A stretch of 38,147 bases of DNA from Bacillota bacterium (GTDB taxonomy: Bacteria > Bacillota > Clostridia > Peptostreptococcales > Anaerovoracaceae). Made by a program: the position numbers and the translations under genes. The stretch spans positions 1 through 38,147 of the forward strand of contig JAFRHG010000016.1 of NCBI GenBank assembly GCA_017433375.1, read 5' to 3'. Below, piece after piece: positions 1 to 8,673 of the stretch. Every line of letters starts with the position of its first letter. Within the stretch, counting starts at the first letter, position 1. The notes under the pieces are model-generated. The model was not told the DNA's origin, did no database searches, and saw only the letters and a list, made by a program, of their open reading frames with translations.

Positions 1-32
1 AGTTTCGCGGTGAGGGTCTGTTCCATGGACTG

Positions 33-38
33 ATTATA
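33..38 (-). promoter_or_regulatory. Possible extended -10 promoter facing the left edge
   Basis: On the minus strand there is a perfect TATAAT preceded by TGG (extended -10). An ATG lies 6 nt after it, at 26-24, and is followed by an open frame (M-E-Q-T-L-T-A-K) to the window edge. No clear -35 and no ribosome site are visible. If this is a gene start the mRNA would be nearly leaderless. Only 26 nt of any such gene are present, so no CDS is called. Confidence 0.35.
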
Positions 39-80
39 CCACAGGTCTGGGCAAAAGAGAACAGGTGTTCGTAGATTTAG

Positions 81-130
81 AGAAAAATATTTTGCGAGAT
101 CGAGCCCGTTGAATCGTTGAATATTTTTCT
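81..130. repeat. Inverted repeat in leader of the lipoprotein operon
   Basis: AGAAAAATATT at 81-91 is the exact reverse complement of 120-130. A direct repeat CGAGATCGA accompanies each arm (about 95-103 and 133-141), and a further AAGAAAAAT lies near 152-160. It could be an operator or an RNA stem upstream of the operon; the function is not shown. Confidence 0.4.
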
Positions 131-177
131 TACGAGATCGAAGAGAACGTAAAGAAAAATCGTTAAAGCTGGAGTTG

Positions 178-238
178 AAAGGAGGAGAGGCGCGGGCCCG
201 TCAGGGACGCTCATCCCGCCACCTGGAGAGGTGGGGGG
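178..238 (+). promoter_or_regulatory. Leader with displaced Shine-Dalgarno and GC hairpin
   Basis: A strong AAAGGAGG stands at 178-185, but the sensible start codon of the lipoprotein is at 259, far too distant. Between them CCACCT/AGGTGG (219-224/229-234) forms a hairpin with a GGAG loop, extendable with flanking C and G runs. A TTG at 175 is in frame with the gene but lies before the Shine-Dalgarno. The leader may be structured or regulatory; it matches no riboswitch class I can recognise. Confidence 0.35.
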
Positions 239-258
239 TTCCGCGTCAGGTTTGTCTG

Positions 259-1506
259 ATGAAACGAAACCACTTTCGATCCATTATATATACCGGCGTA
301 CTGGTCGCCATGCTGGCCGTCCTGGCGTTGAGCCTGTCCGGATGCACCACCTATGACAACTTCCGCCAGGCCTTCATCGACGATCCCGAGGACGTGACCG
401 ATACCATCAACATCGGCGTCTACGAACCCCTGGCCGGCGCGGACAAGGACGCGGCCGAGCCGGAAGTCTGCGGCATCGAGCTGGCCCACAAGATGTTTCC
501 CGAGGCGGCGGACGGCCGCAAGGTCAACCTGATCTACGCCGACAACAACTCCAACATCAACGCGGCGGAGACCGCTATCTCCACCCTGCTGACCAAGAAC
601 CCCTCGGTGATCCTGGGCAGCTACGGCAACCTGTACTCCCTGCTGGCCGGAGAGTACATCAAGGAGGCGGAGGTGCCGGCCATCACCATGACCAACACCA
701 ACCCGCTGATCACCCGGAACAACAGCTATTACTTCCGGATCTGCTACATCGACGCGACACAGGGGAAGCTGCTGGCCAACTACCTCAACCACGAAAAGGT
801 CAAGAAGGCCGGCGTGCTCCTTCCGGAAAAGGATGACGCGGCCCTGGCTCTGGCCACGGCCTTCACCAACGCCCTGCGGGATCTGACCGACGAGGACGAC
901 CCCATCGGCTACTACGAGAAATACACCACGGGGGAGATGGACTTCACCGGGTACCTGAACACACTGAAGGAATCCGGCGTGAAATACGTCTTCCTTCCGG
1001 GAGAGGTCCCCGACGCGCTGAACATCATCACCCAGTCCGAAAAGATGGGCCTCGACGTCACCTTCCTGGGCGACATGACCTGGGGCAGCGAGGACTTCCG
1101 CAAAGGGCTTTCCGTGGGGATCAACCCGGAGAGACTTGCCTTTGTACAGTTCTTCGCCACCGACGGCAACGACAAGAAGCCCGTCGTCAACCAGGCCCGG
1201 GAAGACTTCCTGGAAGCCTACCGGAACGAGTACGGGGATGAGGAGCCGGAAGAGGCCGTGGCCCTGGGCTACGACGCCTACCGGATGGCCCTGGACGCCA
1301 TTGCAAAGGCAACCCAGGACTCGCCCCAGCTGGCCAGCGGACAGCAGATCCGCGACGTGCTCCTGGGCGATGACTACCAGTTCGAAGGCGCCTCCGGGAT
1401 CATCCGCTTCAACAAGAACGGCGACCCGAAAAAGACCGCGTACATCAGCACCTGGGAGGGCAACGCGGTCAAGGCCATTTATACGATCGAAACCAATCAA
1501 CAGTAA
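259..1506 (+). CDS. ABC transporter substrate-binding lipoprotein (LivK/Peripla_BP_6 type)
   Basis: A 415-residue secreted lipoprotein. It has basic residues, a hydrophobic stretch and the lipobox L-S-G-C with the lipidated cysteine at residue 29, so it should be anchored outside the membrane. The mature part follows the type-1 periplasmic-binding fold of branched-chain amino-acid/amide receptors, with phrases such as INIGVYEPLAG, PSVILGSYGN, VPAITMTNTNP and YYFRICYIDATQGKLLA. The start at 259 is chosen because it gives a complete signal peptide; an in-frame TTG at 175 would add 28 polar residues. No permease or ATPase gene is in the window, so it may serve a transporter encoded elsewhere or act as a sensor. 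It is first in a tight plus-strand cluster, 16 nt before the NifU-domain gene. The ligand cannot be deduced. Confidence 0.85.
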   Translation: MKRNHFRSIIYTGVLVAMLAVLALSLSGCTTYDNFRQAFIDDPEDVTDTINIGVYEPLAGADKDAAEPEVCGIELAHKMFPEAADGRKVNLIYADNNSNINAAETAISTLLTKNPSVILGSYGNLYSLLAGEYIKEAEVPAITMTNTNPLITRNNSYYFRICYIDATQGKLLANYLNHEKVKKAGVLLPEKDDAALALATAFTNALRDLTDEDDPIGYYEKYTTGEMDFTGYLNTLKESGVKYVFLPGEVPDALNIITQSEKMGLDVTFLGDMTWGSEDFRKGLSVGINPERLAFVQFFATDGNDKKPVVNQAREDFLEAYRNEYGDEEPEEAVALGYDAYRMALDAIAKATQDSPQLASGQQIRDVLLGDDYQFEGASGIIRFNKNGDPKKTAYISTWEGNAVKAIYTIETNQQ

Positions 1507-1522
1507 CACAGGAGGTATTCCA

Positions 1523-1747
1523 ATGGAAAAGAAAATCAATGAAGCGCTGAACCAGATCCGTCCCTTCCTTCAGAGAGACGGCGGTGACATCGAGTTCGTC
1601 GAGTACACCGACGACAACATCGTCAGGGTCAGACTGCAGGGACACTGCGCGGGCTGCCCGGGCGCCCAGATGACCATCAAAGGCGTCGTCGAAAAGATCC
1701 TGAAGGAAAGTTATCCGGAAATCGCCGGCGTGGAAGCGGTTCAGTAA
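1523..1747 (+). CDS. NifU C-terminal domain protein (Fe-S scaffold)
   Basis: A 74-residue protein consisting only of the NifU C-terminal domain. The N-terminal half carries the family signature IRPFLQRDGGDIEFVEY, and HCAGCPGAQMTIKGVVE contains the CxxC pair (Cys42, Cys45) that in this family binds a transient Fe-S cluster for delivery to apo-proteins. The start has AGGAGG at 1510-1515 with normal spacing. It lies between the lipoprotein gene and the dipeptidase gene, both within 20 nt, implying cotranscription. Free-standing short NifU proteins of this size are common in Firmicutes. The family call is firm; the client proteins are unknown. Confidence 0.9.
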   Translation: MEKKINEALNQIRPFLQRDGGDIEFVEYTDDNIVRVRLQGHCAGCPGAQMTIKGVVEKILKESYPEIAGVEAVQ

Positions 1748-1760
1748 CCGGGCAAAGGCA

Positions 1761-3275
1761 ATGCCGAAATTTGATCTGCAGCCGGTTTACCACCGGCTTG
1801 AAGGGTACCGGGCGGAGATGAGCGAATCTCTGTCCCGTCTTATTGCGTTTCCCAGTGTTGCCGTGCGCACGCAGGGAAACCACCCTTTCGGGGATGCCGT
1901 TCAGCAGGCTTATGAAGCCATGCTGGAGATGGCCGCCGAGGAGGGGTTTTTCGTGTGCAACCTGGACAACTTCGGCGGACACTTCGACCTCCCGGGAAAG
2001 GGCGATCAGCTCGTCGGCATCGTCGGCCATCTGGATGTGGTCCCCGAGGGAGACAACTGGGACTTCCCGCCCTACGGCGGCGAGATAACCGACGGTTACG
2101 TCTGCGGCCGGGGCTCCACCGATGACAAGGGGCCGGTGATCGCCTGCTTCTATGCCATGAAGGCGCTGAAGGAGGCCGGCTTCGTTCCCGACAAGACCAT
2201 CCGCATGATCCTCGGTCTGGACGAGGAGAGCGGCTGGGAGGGCATGAAGCATTACGTTGCCTTTGCAGACCGTCTCCCGGACTGCGGATTCACCCCCGAC
2301 GGAGACTTCCCCGTCCTTCACGGAGAAAAGGGATTCCTGGTCTTCAACCTGGCCCGCAAGTTCGGCCGGACCACCGGCAAAGGACTGGACCTGCGTTCCT
2401 TCACCGGCGGCACTGCGGCCAACGCCGTGCCCGATTTCGCCCGCGCCGTTCTTCTGGATACGGCCCAGGGAGGTTACGGCGACATCCGCAAGCTTCTCAC
2501 CGAGCTGAAGGAAAGCCGGGGCTGGCGGATCCAGTCCCGGGGCATCGGCAAGAGCCTGGAGATCACCGTTACCGGGACCTCCGCCCACGGCGCCAGACCC
2601 GAAGAAGGGGAAAACGCCATTTCCATCCTCATGGAAATTCTGGGGCATCTGAACTTCGTCAGCGACGAGGTCACCGAATTCATTCGTTTCTATAACCATC
2701 ACATCGGATTCGAGCTGAACGGGCAGAGCATCGGCTGCGCCCTGGAGGACGAACCCTCCGGGAAGCTGATCTGGAACGTGGGCAAAATCGAACTGGATCA
2801 GAAATCCGTCCAGCTGACCGTCAACGTCCGCTACCCGGTGACCGCCGAAATGGACCAGGTCTACGACGGCATCGCCGCCGTGGTGGATCCCTACGATATC
2901 GGCATCGTCAAGATCGATCACAAACCGCCCATCTACTTCCCGGCGGATGATCCGATGATCGAGACCCTGGTGGAGATCTACCGCCGCCACACCGGCGACG
3001 AGAAGAGCCAGCCGCTGGTCATCGGCGGAGGGACCTACGCCCGGGCGATGGACAATATCGTTGCCTTTGGAGCCCGGTTCCCGGGAGAGCCGGACCTGGC
3101 CCATCAGAAAAACGAAAAGATATCCGTGGACAACCTCGTCCTCCTGTCCAAGATCTACGCCGACGCCATCGCGGCGCTGGCCGGGGAGGCCGAAGAGGCT
3201 GCGGTCGCCGACGATGCGGCGCCGGCCGAAGAGTCCGCGGAGGACAAGGCAACCGGGGAGGCTGAGGAAGCATGA
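1761..3275 (+). CDS. M20 family dipeptidase, PepV/Sapep type
   Basis: A 504-residue cytoplasmic metallopeptidase expected to release the N-terminal residue of dipeptides using two zinc ions. M20 landmarks are in order: VGHLDVVPEGDNW (His90, Asp92), GRGSTDDKGP (Asp121), LGLDEESGWEG (catalytic Glu155, metal ligand Glu156), a middle lid domain, and GGGTYARAM near residue 425. Length fits PepV (about 470) plus an acidic alanine-rich tail of about 30 residues that is not part of the fold. ATG 1761 has no well-spaced Shine-Dalgarno: the only AAAGG, part of the dispersed AAAGGCAA motif at 1754-1761, is almost touching the start codon, so translation may depend on coupling to the NifU gene 13 nt upstream. 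The stop overlaps the next start as ATGA. Confidence 0.9.
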   Translation: MPKFDLQPVYHRLEGYRAEMSESLSRLIAFPSVAVRTQGNHPFGDAVQQAYEAMLEMAAEEGFFVCNLDNFGGHFDLPGKGDQLVGIVGHLDVVPEGDNWDFPPYGGEITDGYVCGRGSTDDKGPVIACFYAMKALKEAGFVPDKTIRMILGLDEESGWEGMKHYVAFADRLPDCGFTPDGDFPVLHGEKGFLVFNLARKFGRTTGKGLDLRSFTGGTAANAVPDFARAVLLDTAQGGYGDIRKLLTELKESRGWRIQSRGIGKSLEITVTGTSAHGARPEEGENAISILMEILGHLNFVSDEVTEFIRFYNHHIGFELNGQSIGCALEDEPSGKLIWNVGKIELDQKSVQLTVNVRYPVTAEMDQVYDGIAAVVDPYDIGIVKIDHKPPIYFPADDPMIETLVEIYRRHTGDEKSQPLVIGGGTYARAMDNIVAFGARFPGEPDLAHQKNEKISVDNLVLLSKIYADAIAALAGEAEEAAVADDAAPAEESAEDKATGEAEEA

Positions 3276-4102
3276 CGTACTGCCGGCCAGAGCTCTTTGC
3301 GGAGAGAACCGAGGAAGAAAAAAAGCGGGGACGCAGGATATTTGTGATCCTCCTGGTTTCCTCGATTCTGCTCACTCTGATTCTGTCCGGCCTTCTCGTC
3401 TACGTCTCCCGCGTCACCTATGACGTAACCATTCAGATCGATAACTGCGAAGCCCCCTACAAGACCCGGGAGAAAACCGTGGACGGCGCCCTGAAGGAAG
3501 CCGGCTTCTGGCCCGGGGACCTGGACATCATCAAGCCCGGCCCGAACACCCGCCTGCGTGACGGCATGCGGATCCAGGTGAAGCAGGTCTTCATCGTCAA
3601 AGAAGAGATCGAAGAGTCCACCGACTTCAAGACCGTCGAGGAAGAAGACCGGACCATGAAAAAGGGCGAGAAAAAGACGGTGCAGGAAGGCAAGCAGGGA
3701 AAGGATCTGCTGCTCTGCCGGGTGACCTATACCTCCGGCAAGGAGACCGACCGGGAGGAACTCTCCCGCAAAACCCTGGTTAAGCCCACCGATCAGATCA
3801 TCCATGTGGGCGTCATCGAAACCATCGACGGATTCGCCTACACCCGGAAGGAAACCTTCCAGGCCACCGCCTATACCGGCGGCGGCAGGACCGCTTCCGG
3901 AACGAGGGCCCGCGTCGGCGAGATCGCCGTTGACCCCCGGGTCATTCCCCTTGGCACCACCGTATACGTGGAGGGCTTCGGGGAGCGCCGGGCGGAGGAC
4001 ACCGGCGGTGCCATCAAGGGCCACATCATCGACATCTACATGTCATCCAAAGGTGAATGCCGCCGCTGGGGCCGGCGGAACGTCACCGTGTATCTGCCGT
4101 AG
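3272..4102 (+). CDS. DUF348/G5/3D domain cell-wall protein (YabE-like)
   Basis: A 276-residue membrane-anchored wall protein. Residues 22-44 form one membrane segment after a basic cytoplasmic tail. Residues about 49-88 resemble DUF348, about 108-182 a G5 domain, and about 197-274 a 3D domain with its conserved aspartates (AVDPRVIPLG Asp221, AEDTGGAIKG Asp243, HIIDIY Asp254). In characterised relatives (MltA-like double-psi barrel, resuscitation-factor-like YabE/YocH) the 3D domain cleaves peptidoglycan glycan strands; here that role is inferred. It overlaps the dipeptidase by 4 nt (ATGA), so translation is coupled, and it is the last gene before a strong terminator. Confidence 0.88.
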   Translation: MTYCRPELFAERTEEEKKRGRRIFVILLVSSILLTLILSGLLVYVSRVTYDVTIQIDNCEAPYKTREKTVDGALKEAGFWPGDLDIIKPGPNTRLRDGMRIQVKQVFIVKEEIEESTDFKTVEEEDRTMKKGEKKTVQEGKQGKDLLLCRVTYTSGKETDREELSRKTLVKPTDQIIHVGVIETIDGFAYTRKETFQATAYTGGGRTASGTRARVGEIAVDPRVIPLGTTVYVEGFGERRAEDTGGAIKGHIIDIYMSSKGECRRWGRRNVTVYLP

Positions 4103-4151
4103 GACGGGCAGGAAAACCGCGAGAGCCGCATGCCGGCAGAAATCAGACCGA

Positions 4152-4190
4152 AAAAAGACCGCCGCACCTTGTCGATGCGGCGGTCTTTTT
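4152..4190. terminator. Bidirectional rho-independent terminator
   Basis: A perfect 15-bp stem (4152-4166 with 4176-4190, loop of 9) is flanked by A5 on the left and T5 on the right, so it can end transcription in both directions. It lies between the convergent 3D-protein gene and the acidic zinc-ribbon gene. Confidence 0.93.
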
Positions 4191-4208
4191 CTGCTGTCTC
4201 TTTTCGGC

Positions 4209-7200
4209 CTACTGGGCATCCTCGTCGAGGATCTTCATGGCTCCGTCATAGGTCATGGACAGGTCGTCCATATCCACCGTTCTGCTCCAGATCTCCTTGT
4301 CGCCGCCGGCGCCCTGCTTGCTGAACATCACCTCATCGATGTCGTCCATCACGCGTTTGAATTCGCCGATGTAGGTATTGTACCCAACCTTCTTCTCGTT
4401 CTGGAGGTACTTGGCTTTACCGTTATCTTTGTCATCGTCGGACACCCTGTAGGTGGCCGTGACGCAGGCTTCGATCAGGCTGTCCATGTTGCAGTCCATT
4501 CCGTTCACCGTGTACTCGCCGGTCGTCTGCCAGGCATCCGATCCCTTCTTGAAGCTGGAGGAAATGCCGAAGCCGTTCCCGCTCTTCTTCTTGTAGATGA
4601 TGAAGCCGGCGTTATCGTTTTCGATATCGTAGAAGGCATCCTGATACTGAGTGCTCCGGTTCGGGAAGTCGTACTTGATCTCCTTGGCTCCGCCCGTGTT
4701 GTAATCGTAGGTGTAGATGTGGAGTATGCCGTAGCCGTAATACTCCTGGGTGAAGAAGAACATTTCCGGCCACTTGTCCCCGTTGACGTCGCAAAGGGCA
4801 ACGCAGCAGTCATTGATATCATCGTACCTTCTCACCGCCCATTCGTTATCCGCCAGGACACGGCGGAAGGGCTCTCTCCACTCGATGGAGGTCAGGGCTT
4901 TCAGATCCTCGGACAGCGCCGTAAAGGTCTTGCTTTTGCCCGTCTGTGCAACGCCTTCATTGACGGTATTGATCGCGTCGTCGTATTTTTTTTCGTCGAT
5001 ATAGACGTTGGCCAGTCCTTCATACAGTTCCGCCCGGTCGGGATATGCCTCGATGAGGGCCTTGTAGGAAGCCTCCGCATTCTCGAAGTCCTTCGTCTCG
5101 GCGTACTGCTGGGCCTGGGTCACCGCGTTCTGGTATTTCTCCGCCTCGCTGTGCTCCTTATGGGTCTTCGTGCCGACCAGGGCGCCGCCGGCCAGCACCG
5201 CGACGATCAGTACCACGAGGATGCCGATCTTCAGGCCGCGGCTGGAGTTGTCAGCCTTCCTCGAGGATGAGCTCTTTTTCTTTGCCCCAGTGGACTCGTC
5301 ATCTTCGATGGGCTTGAGGTCTTCTTCCTCATAATCCTGGCCCAGAACCTTGGTCTTGCTCAGTTTGTTATCGTCTCCGCGGAGTTCATCCCGATCGTCA
5401 GCGTCGCGTCCGGCATCCGGTTTCTTCCCGGCTCCGCCCGTTCCGTTTTCGTCCGCCGAACCTGCGGCTGCCCGGGCTGCCGCGGCGCTTTGCTCCGCTC
5501 TGGCGCGGGCTGCTCTGCGTTCGTTTTCCTCCGCTTCCTTCTCCAGACGTTCCTTTTCCAGTTCTTCTTCAGGACGGAGGGACCGGTACCAGAATCCGGT
5601 GTCCTGGGTCACTTCGCCCTCTTCTTCGGCGGTCCATGCTCCGCGCTCCGATGAGTGCTCCTCACGGATCTCGCTCACCCGGCCCTTCGCTTTGCTGACG
5701 GCCTTGTCCGTTCCCTTGCGCATGGACTGCCCCAGAGAACCGAACCAGGCGCCGGCTTTGGCAAGGGGTTTTTCTTCCGACTCGGAAGACTCGGATTCAC
5801 CAGCCTCTGCCTCTCCTGCTTCTCCGGATTTCTCCGCTTCACTGTCGACGAGGCCGAGCTCATCCTGCATATCATCGTGGAACTCCGCCGGTTCGGAATC
5901 GGGTTCTTCAGTCTGCTCCGATTCGGTGGCCGGTTCGGGTTCCGGTTCAATCGCATCTTCGTCCGAGGTCTTTTCCGGCTCGGGTTCTGTTTCGGGTTCC
6001 GGCTTTTCCTCCGCCTCGGCTTCTGTCTCCTCTTCCGCAGCGGCCTCGTCGATCGGTTCCGCTTCATCGGCGGATTCAGTCAAGTCTTCTTCCGCCGTCG
6101 CTTCCGGGGGCTCATCGCTCGTTTCCGGCTCGGCGTCAATCTCATGTTCAGCCGCAAAAGCATCGATCGCTTCCCGCTCATCCGCAGGTTCTTCGATCTG
6201 TTCCGTCAGCTCCGCGGACTCTTCAGCAGGTTCTTCTGCCGGTTCATCCGCCTCTTTGCTCGCCCGGTTTTCCTTGATTTCGCTGACCTTTTCCTTTGCC
6301 GTTCCGACGGCTTTCTCCGTTCCCTTCTGCACGGCCCCGGCGAGTGCACCTATCAGCGCACTGGCCCGATCCGACAGGGTCTGTATCGGTTCTTCCTCAA
6401 TCCATTCCGATTCTTCCGGATTCCATGCGGGCTCTTCAGAGGTCGTTCCCTCTCCTTCGGTATCGACCCTGGTTTCTTCTCCGAACACCGGTCTCGGTTC
6501 CGTGGGCTCCGCTTCAGTTACCTCGGAGGCCTCATCGATCAGGTCCGAAGTCTTTTCCGCCTCGGCGGCAGAATCGTCAGTCTGTTCCGGCTTCTCTTCC
6601 GGCTCTGCTTCCTGTCCGAAGGATGGTTCATCAATGTCATTCAGGGATTCCGTCGATTCCGTCCCGTCTTCCTTAATACCGTCTTCCGGTTCAGCCTCTG
6701 CCAGGGCCGCCCCTATCGGCTCCGTATAGTCCGCCGTATTTGCACGGTTAAAGTTTACGCTTTCCTTTGCCGTTTCCTCCGGGGTTTCCGGCGGCGCGAA
6801 AAAATCATCCGGCTCCTCGGGCTCCTGGAACTTTCTATTCTCTTTGAATTCGTTATATTTGTCTTTTGCCTTTTCCCTTGCCGCGCTGCCTGCCCAGCCA
6901 AGTCCCGTGTGAACCGACTTGCCCAGTGCACCGAGCCATCCGCCGATCTTGTCCAGCAGGACTTCTTCCTGTTCTTCCTCGGCGGGCTCAATGGACTCTT
7001 CGTCGGTAGGCTCGATGGACTCTTCGTCGGTAGGCTCGATGGGTTTCTCTTCCGCAACCTCTGCACCGGCGAGATCATCCGCTTTTTCACCGGCGAACTC
7101 CTCCGATGCTTCCTCTTCGGCTGCTGCTTCGATAACCGGTTCGGCCTCATCTGCAGCCGCCGGTTCATCCCTGTCTTCGTCGCTCTTCCGCGTCGCGTAC

Positions 7201-8393
7201 CAGTCAAAGCCCTCCAGGTCCTCGTCAGCCGGCTCGTCCTCAATGGGTTCTCTGATAACCGGCTCATCCTTGACTTCGGGTTCCTCGGTCTCCGGTTCTT
7301 CGGCATCCATCGCTTCTTCCGCCGCCGGTTCCGTTTCTTTTATCGGGGTCTCTTCCGCCGCCGGATTAAAGATCGGCGCCACATCTTCTGCTGGTGTCTC
7401 TTCCACCGCCGGTTCGCTTACGAAGACCGGTTCCGGCTCTACCGCTTTGACCGGCTCCGGTTCAGATGCCGGCTCAGCATCTTCAACCGCTGGCTCCTCT
7501 GCCCCTTTCTTTTCTGCAGCTTCCGCGAAAACGGTCTGCGTCGCGCCCCAATCAAGGGCCGCCGATTTCTTCGCAGACTCTTCCCGATCCTCCGCCTTCG
7601 GCTCCATCATTTCAAAGGCGGACCAGAAGTTCGAATCCGTCGCGTTGACCGCAATGGTCTCCGCCTCCGGAATGAAATACGTCGCCTGCTTAAGACCCGG
7701 CTGTTCATCCGGTTCCTCCGGCTTTGCAGGGTTCTCAACGTCGGGCTCCGGCGCGATCACCACTGTCGGCTCCTCAACCGCTTCATCTTTCTTCGGCTCT
7801 TCCGCTTCTTTCGGCGGAGGATTCCACAAGTATTCGCTCGTATCCTCAATGTCCTTCGGAGAGGCATTCCAGTCAAACTCGACAAAGGGCTCAGGCTCAT
7901 CCGCCGCTTCTTCCGGCTCCGGCTCCTCGACCGCTTCTTCGAACGTCTCAGATTCGGACTCTGAAGCCACCTCTTCGGATGTCTCTGGTTCCTCGACCGT
8001 CGGCTCCTCATCCGCATTTTCCGGCATGTCAAGTCCCTGTTCCTCAACGGCTTCTTCGTGCTCGTCAGGCTCCGGCTCTTCCTCTGCCTCTTCGGGCTCA
8101 TCGTCCTCCGGTTCTTCAACCTCTTCAACAGGCTCCTCTTCCGGCTCATCGGACTCCGGCTCTTCCTCCGCCTCCTCCGGCTCATCGGATTCCGGCTCGG
8201 CCTCCGGATTGGCCGCCTCTTCCGGCTCAGCCGGGATTGCCTTTTCCTCCGCTTCGCCAGCCTCGGTCACGTCTTCCGCCGCCTCCGGATTGGCCGCCTC
8301 TTCCGGCTCTTCATCCGTCACCAGCTTCTCGCCGCAATACCCGCAGAATAGGCTGTCATCTGAGATTTCTGCTCCGCAAAATCTGCATATCAT
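4209..8393 (-). CDS. Giant acidic zinc-ribbon membrane protein with internal repeats, TPR and C-terminal domain
   Basis: A 1394-residue protein. The N-terminus is a zinc ribbon (CRFCGAEISDDSLFCGYCG, two CxxC pairs). About 1000 residues of Glu/Pro/Ala-rich, probably disordered sequence follow, interrupted by three related helical modules of about 40 residues near 480-522, 669-714 and 877-912 (shared core K-G-T-x-K-A-V-x-x-A-K-x-K-V-S-E-I). One membrane segment lies near 1051-1074 (IGILVVLIVAVLAGGALVG). Then come TPR-like helices near 1088-1154 (FENAEASYKALIEAYP) and a C-terminal domain with DVNGDKWPEMFFF, reminiscent of FG-GAP calcium loops. Firmicutes have many zinc-ribbon/one-membrane-segment/outer-domain proteins, but this linker is unusually long. 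The start at 8393 is chosen for AGGAGGA at 8401-8407; an upstream in-frame ATG at 8432 lacks one. Long plus-strand frames over it are compositional shadows. Function unknown. Confidence 0.85.
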   Translation of the reverse strand: MICRFCGAEISDDSLFCGYCGEKLVTDEEPEEAANPEAAEDVTEAGEAEEKAIPAEPEEAANPEAEPESDEPEEAEEEPESDEPEEEPVEEVEEPEDDEPEEAEEEPEPDEHEEAVEEQGLDMPENADEEPTVEEPETSEEVASESESETFEEAVEEPEPEEAADEPEPFVEFDWNASPKDIEDTSEYLWNPPPKEAEEPKKDEAVEEPTVVIAPEPDVENPAKPEEPDEQPGLKQATYFIPEAETIAVNATDSNFWSAFEMMEPKAEDREESAKKSAALDWGATQTVFAEAAEKKGAEEPAVEDAEPASEPEPVKAVEPEPVFVSEPAVEETPAEDVAPIFNPAAEETPIKETEPAAEEAMDAEEPETEEPEVKDEPVIREPIEDEPADEDLEGFDWYATRKSDEDRDEPAAADEAEPVIEAAAEEEASEEFAGEKADDLAGAEVAEEKPIEPTDEESIEPTDEESIEPAEEEQEEVLLDKIGGWLGALGKSVHTGLGWAGSAAREKAKDKYNEFKENRKFQEPEEPDDFFAPPETPEETAKESVNFNRANTADYTEPIGAALAEAEPEDGIKEDGTESTESLNDIDEPSFGQEAEPEEKPEQTDDSAAEAEKTSDLIDEASEVTEAEPTEPRPVFGEETRVDTEGEGTTSEEPAWNPEESEWIEEEPIQTLSDRASALIGALAGAVQKGTEKAVGTAKEKVSEIKENRASKEADEPAEEPAEESAELTEQIEEPADEREAIDAFAAEHEIDAEPETSDEPPEATAEEDLTESADEAEPIDEAAAEEETEAEAEEKPEPETEPEPEKTSDEDAIEPEPEPATESEQTEEPDSEPAEFHDDMQDELGLVDSEAEKSGEAGEAEAGESESSESEEKPLAKAGAWFGSLGQSMRKGTDKAVSKAKGRVSEIREEHSSERGAWTAEEEGEVTQDTGFWYRSLRPEEELEKERLEKEAEENERRAARARAEQSAAAARAAAGSADENGTGGAGKKPDAGRDADDRDELRGDDNKLSKTKVLGQDYEEEDLKPIEDDESTGAKKKSSSSRKADNSSRGLKIGILVVLIVAVLAGGALVGTKTHKEHSEAEKYQNAVTQAQQYAETKDFENAEASYKALIEAYPDRAELYEGLANVYIDEKKYDDAINTVNEGVAQTGKSKTFTALSEDLKALTSIEWREPFRRVLADNEWAVRRYDDINDCCVALCDVNGDKWPEMFFFTQEYYGYGILHIYTYDYNTGGAKEIKYDFPNRSTQYQDAFYDIENDNAGFIIYKKKSGNGFGISSSFKKGSDAWQTTGEYTVNGMDCNMDSLIEACVTATYRVSDDDKDNGKAKYLQNEKKVGYNTYIGEFKRVMDDIDEVMFSKQGAGGDKEIWSRTVDMDDLSMTYDGAMKILDEDAQ

Positions 8394-8452
8394 AAAACTG
8401 TCCTCCTGAAGGCTTACCGCCCCGCAGCACATTGAAATCTTCTATGTGTAGT

Positions 8453-8458
8453 ATTATA
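8453..8458 (-). promoter_or_regulatory. Likely -10 box for the acidic zinc-ribbon gene
   Basis: A perfect TATAAT on the minus strand, 59 nt before the start codon. No convincing -35 is seen at 16-18 nt. The AT-rich stretch separates the divergent zinc-ribbon and homoserine dehydrogenase genes. Confidence 0.45.
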
Positions 8459-8673
8459 CACTATTCCAACAACAATATGTGCTGTTTTTCTCGGGATTCG
8501 TCGAAGAAATCTGTTGCCTTTGCACTCCGCTGGTGAAATGTTCCCACCCTCCGGCTACTCCGCCCGCCGGACACATCCCCGGGCGGCCGGGGCAGAAGAA
8601 ACACTTTCCTTTTCCCCGGGAATACTATAGAATAATGGCAGTCGCATTTTCCAAAAGAATTGGAGGTACTGTT

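Noticed and set aside
200-258. GGTGGGGGGTTCCGCG resembling a T-box antiterminator
   Set aside because: The T-box sequence does not match, and no specifier stem or terminator is seen; the gene is not of a typical T-box class.
256-272. CTGATGAAACGAAAC resembling a hammerhead ribozyme core
   Set aside because: There is no room for stem II and no matching stems I and III; it is the start of the lipoprotein gene (M-K-R-N).
211-1539. 442-residue minus-strand frame over the lipoprotein gene
   Set aside because: Shadow of a GC-rich gene: no signal, no domains, no ribosome site. The same applies to 1677-3104, 8461-9660, 21389-22687 and 22675-24066 on the minus strand.
5655-7964. Long plus-strand frames (769 and 459 residues) opposite the acidic gene
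   Set aside because: They are antisense to Glu/Ser-rich codons and read as Arg/Phe- or Ser-rich low complexity without ribosome sites; the minus-strand gene has a zinc ribbon, membrane segment and TPR.
8479-8673. Longer N-terminus for homoserine dehydrogenase
   Set aside because: The added 65 residues are Pro/Cys-rich and unlike the family; a TTG with a good ribosome site gives the expected start.
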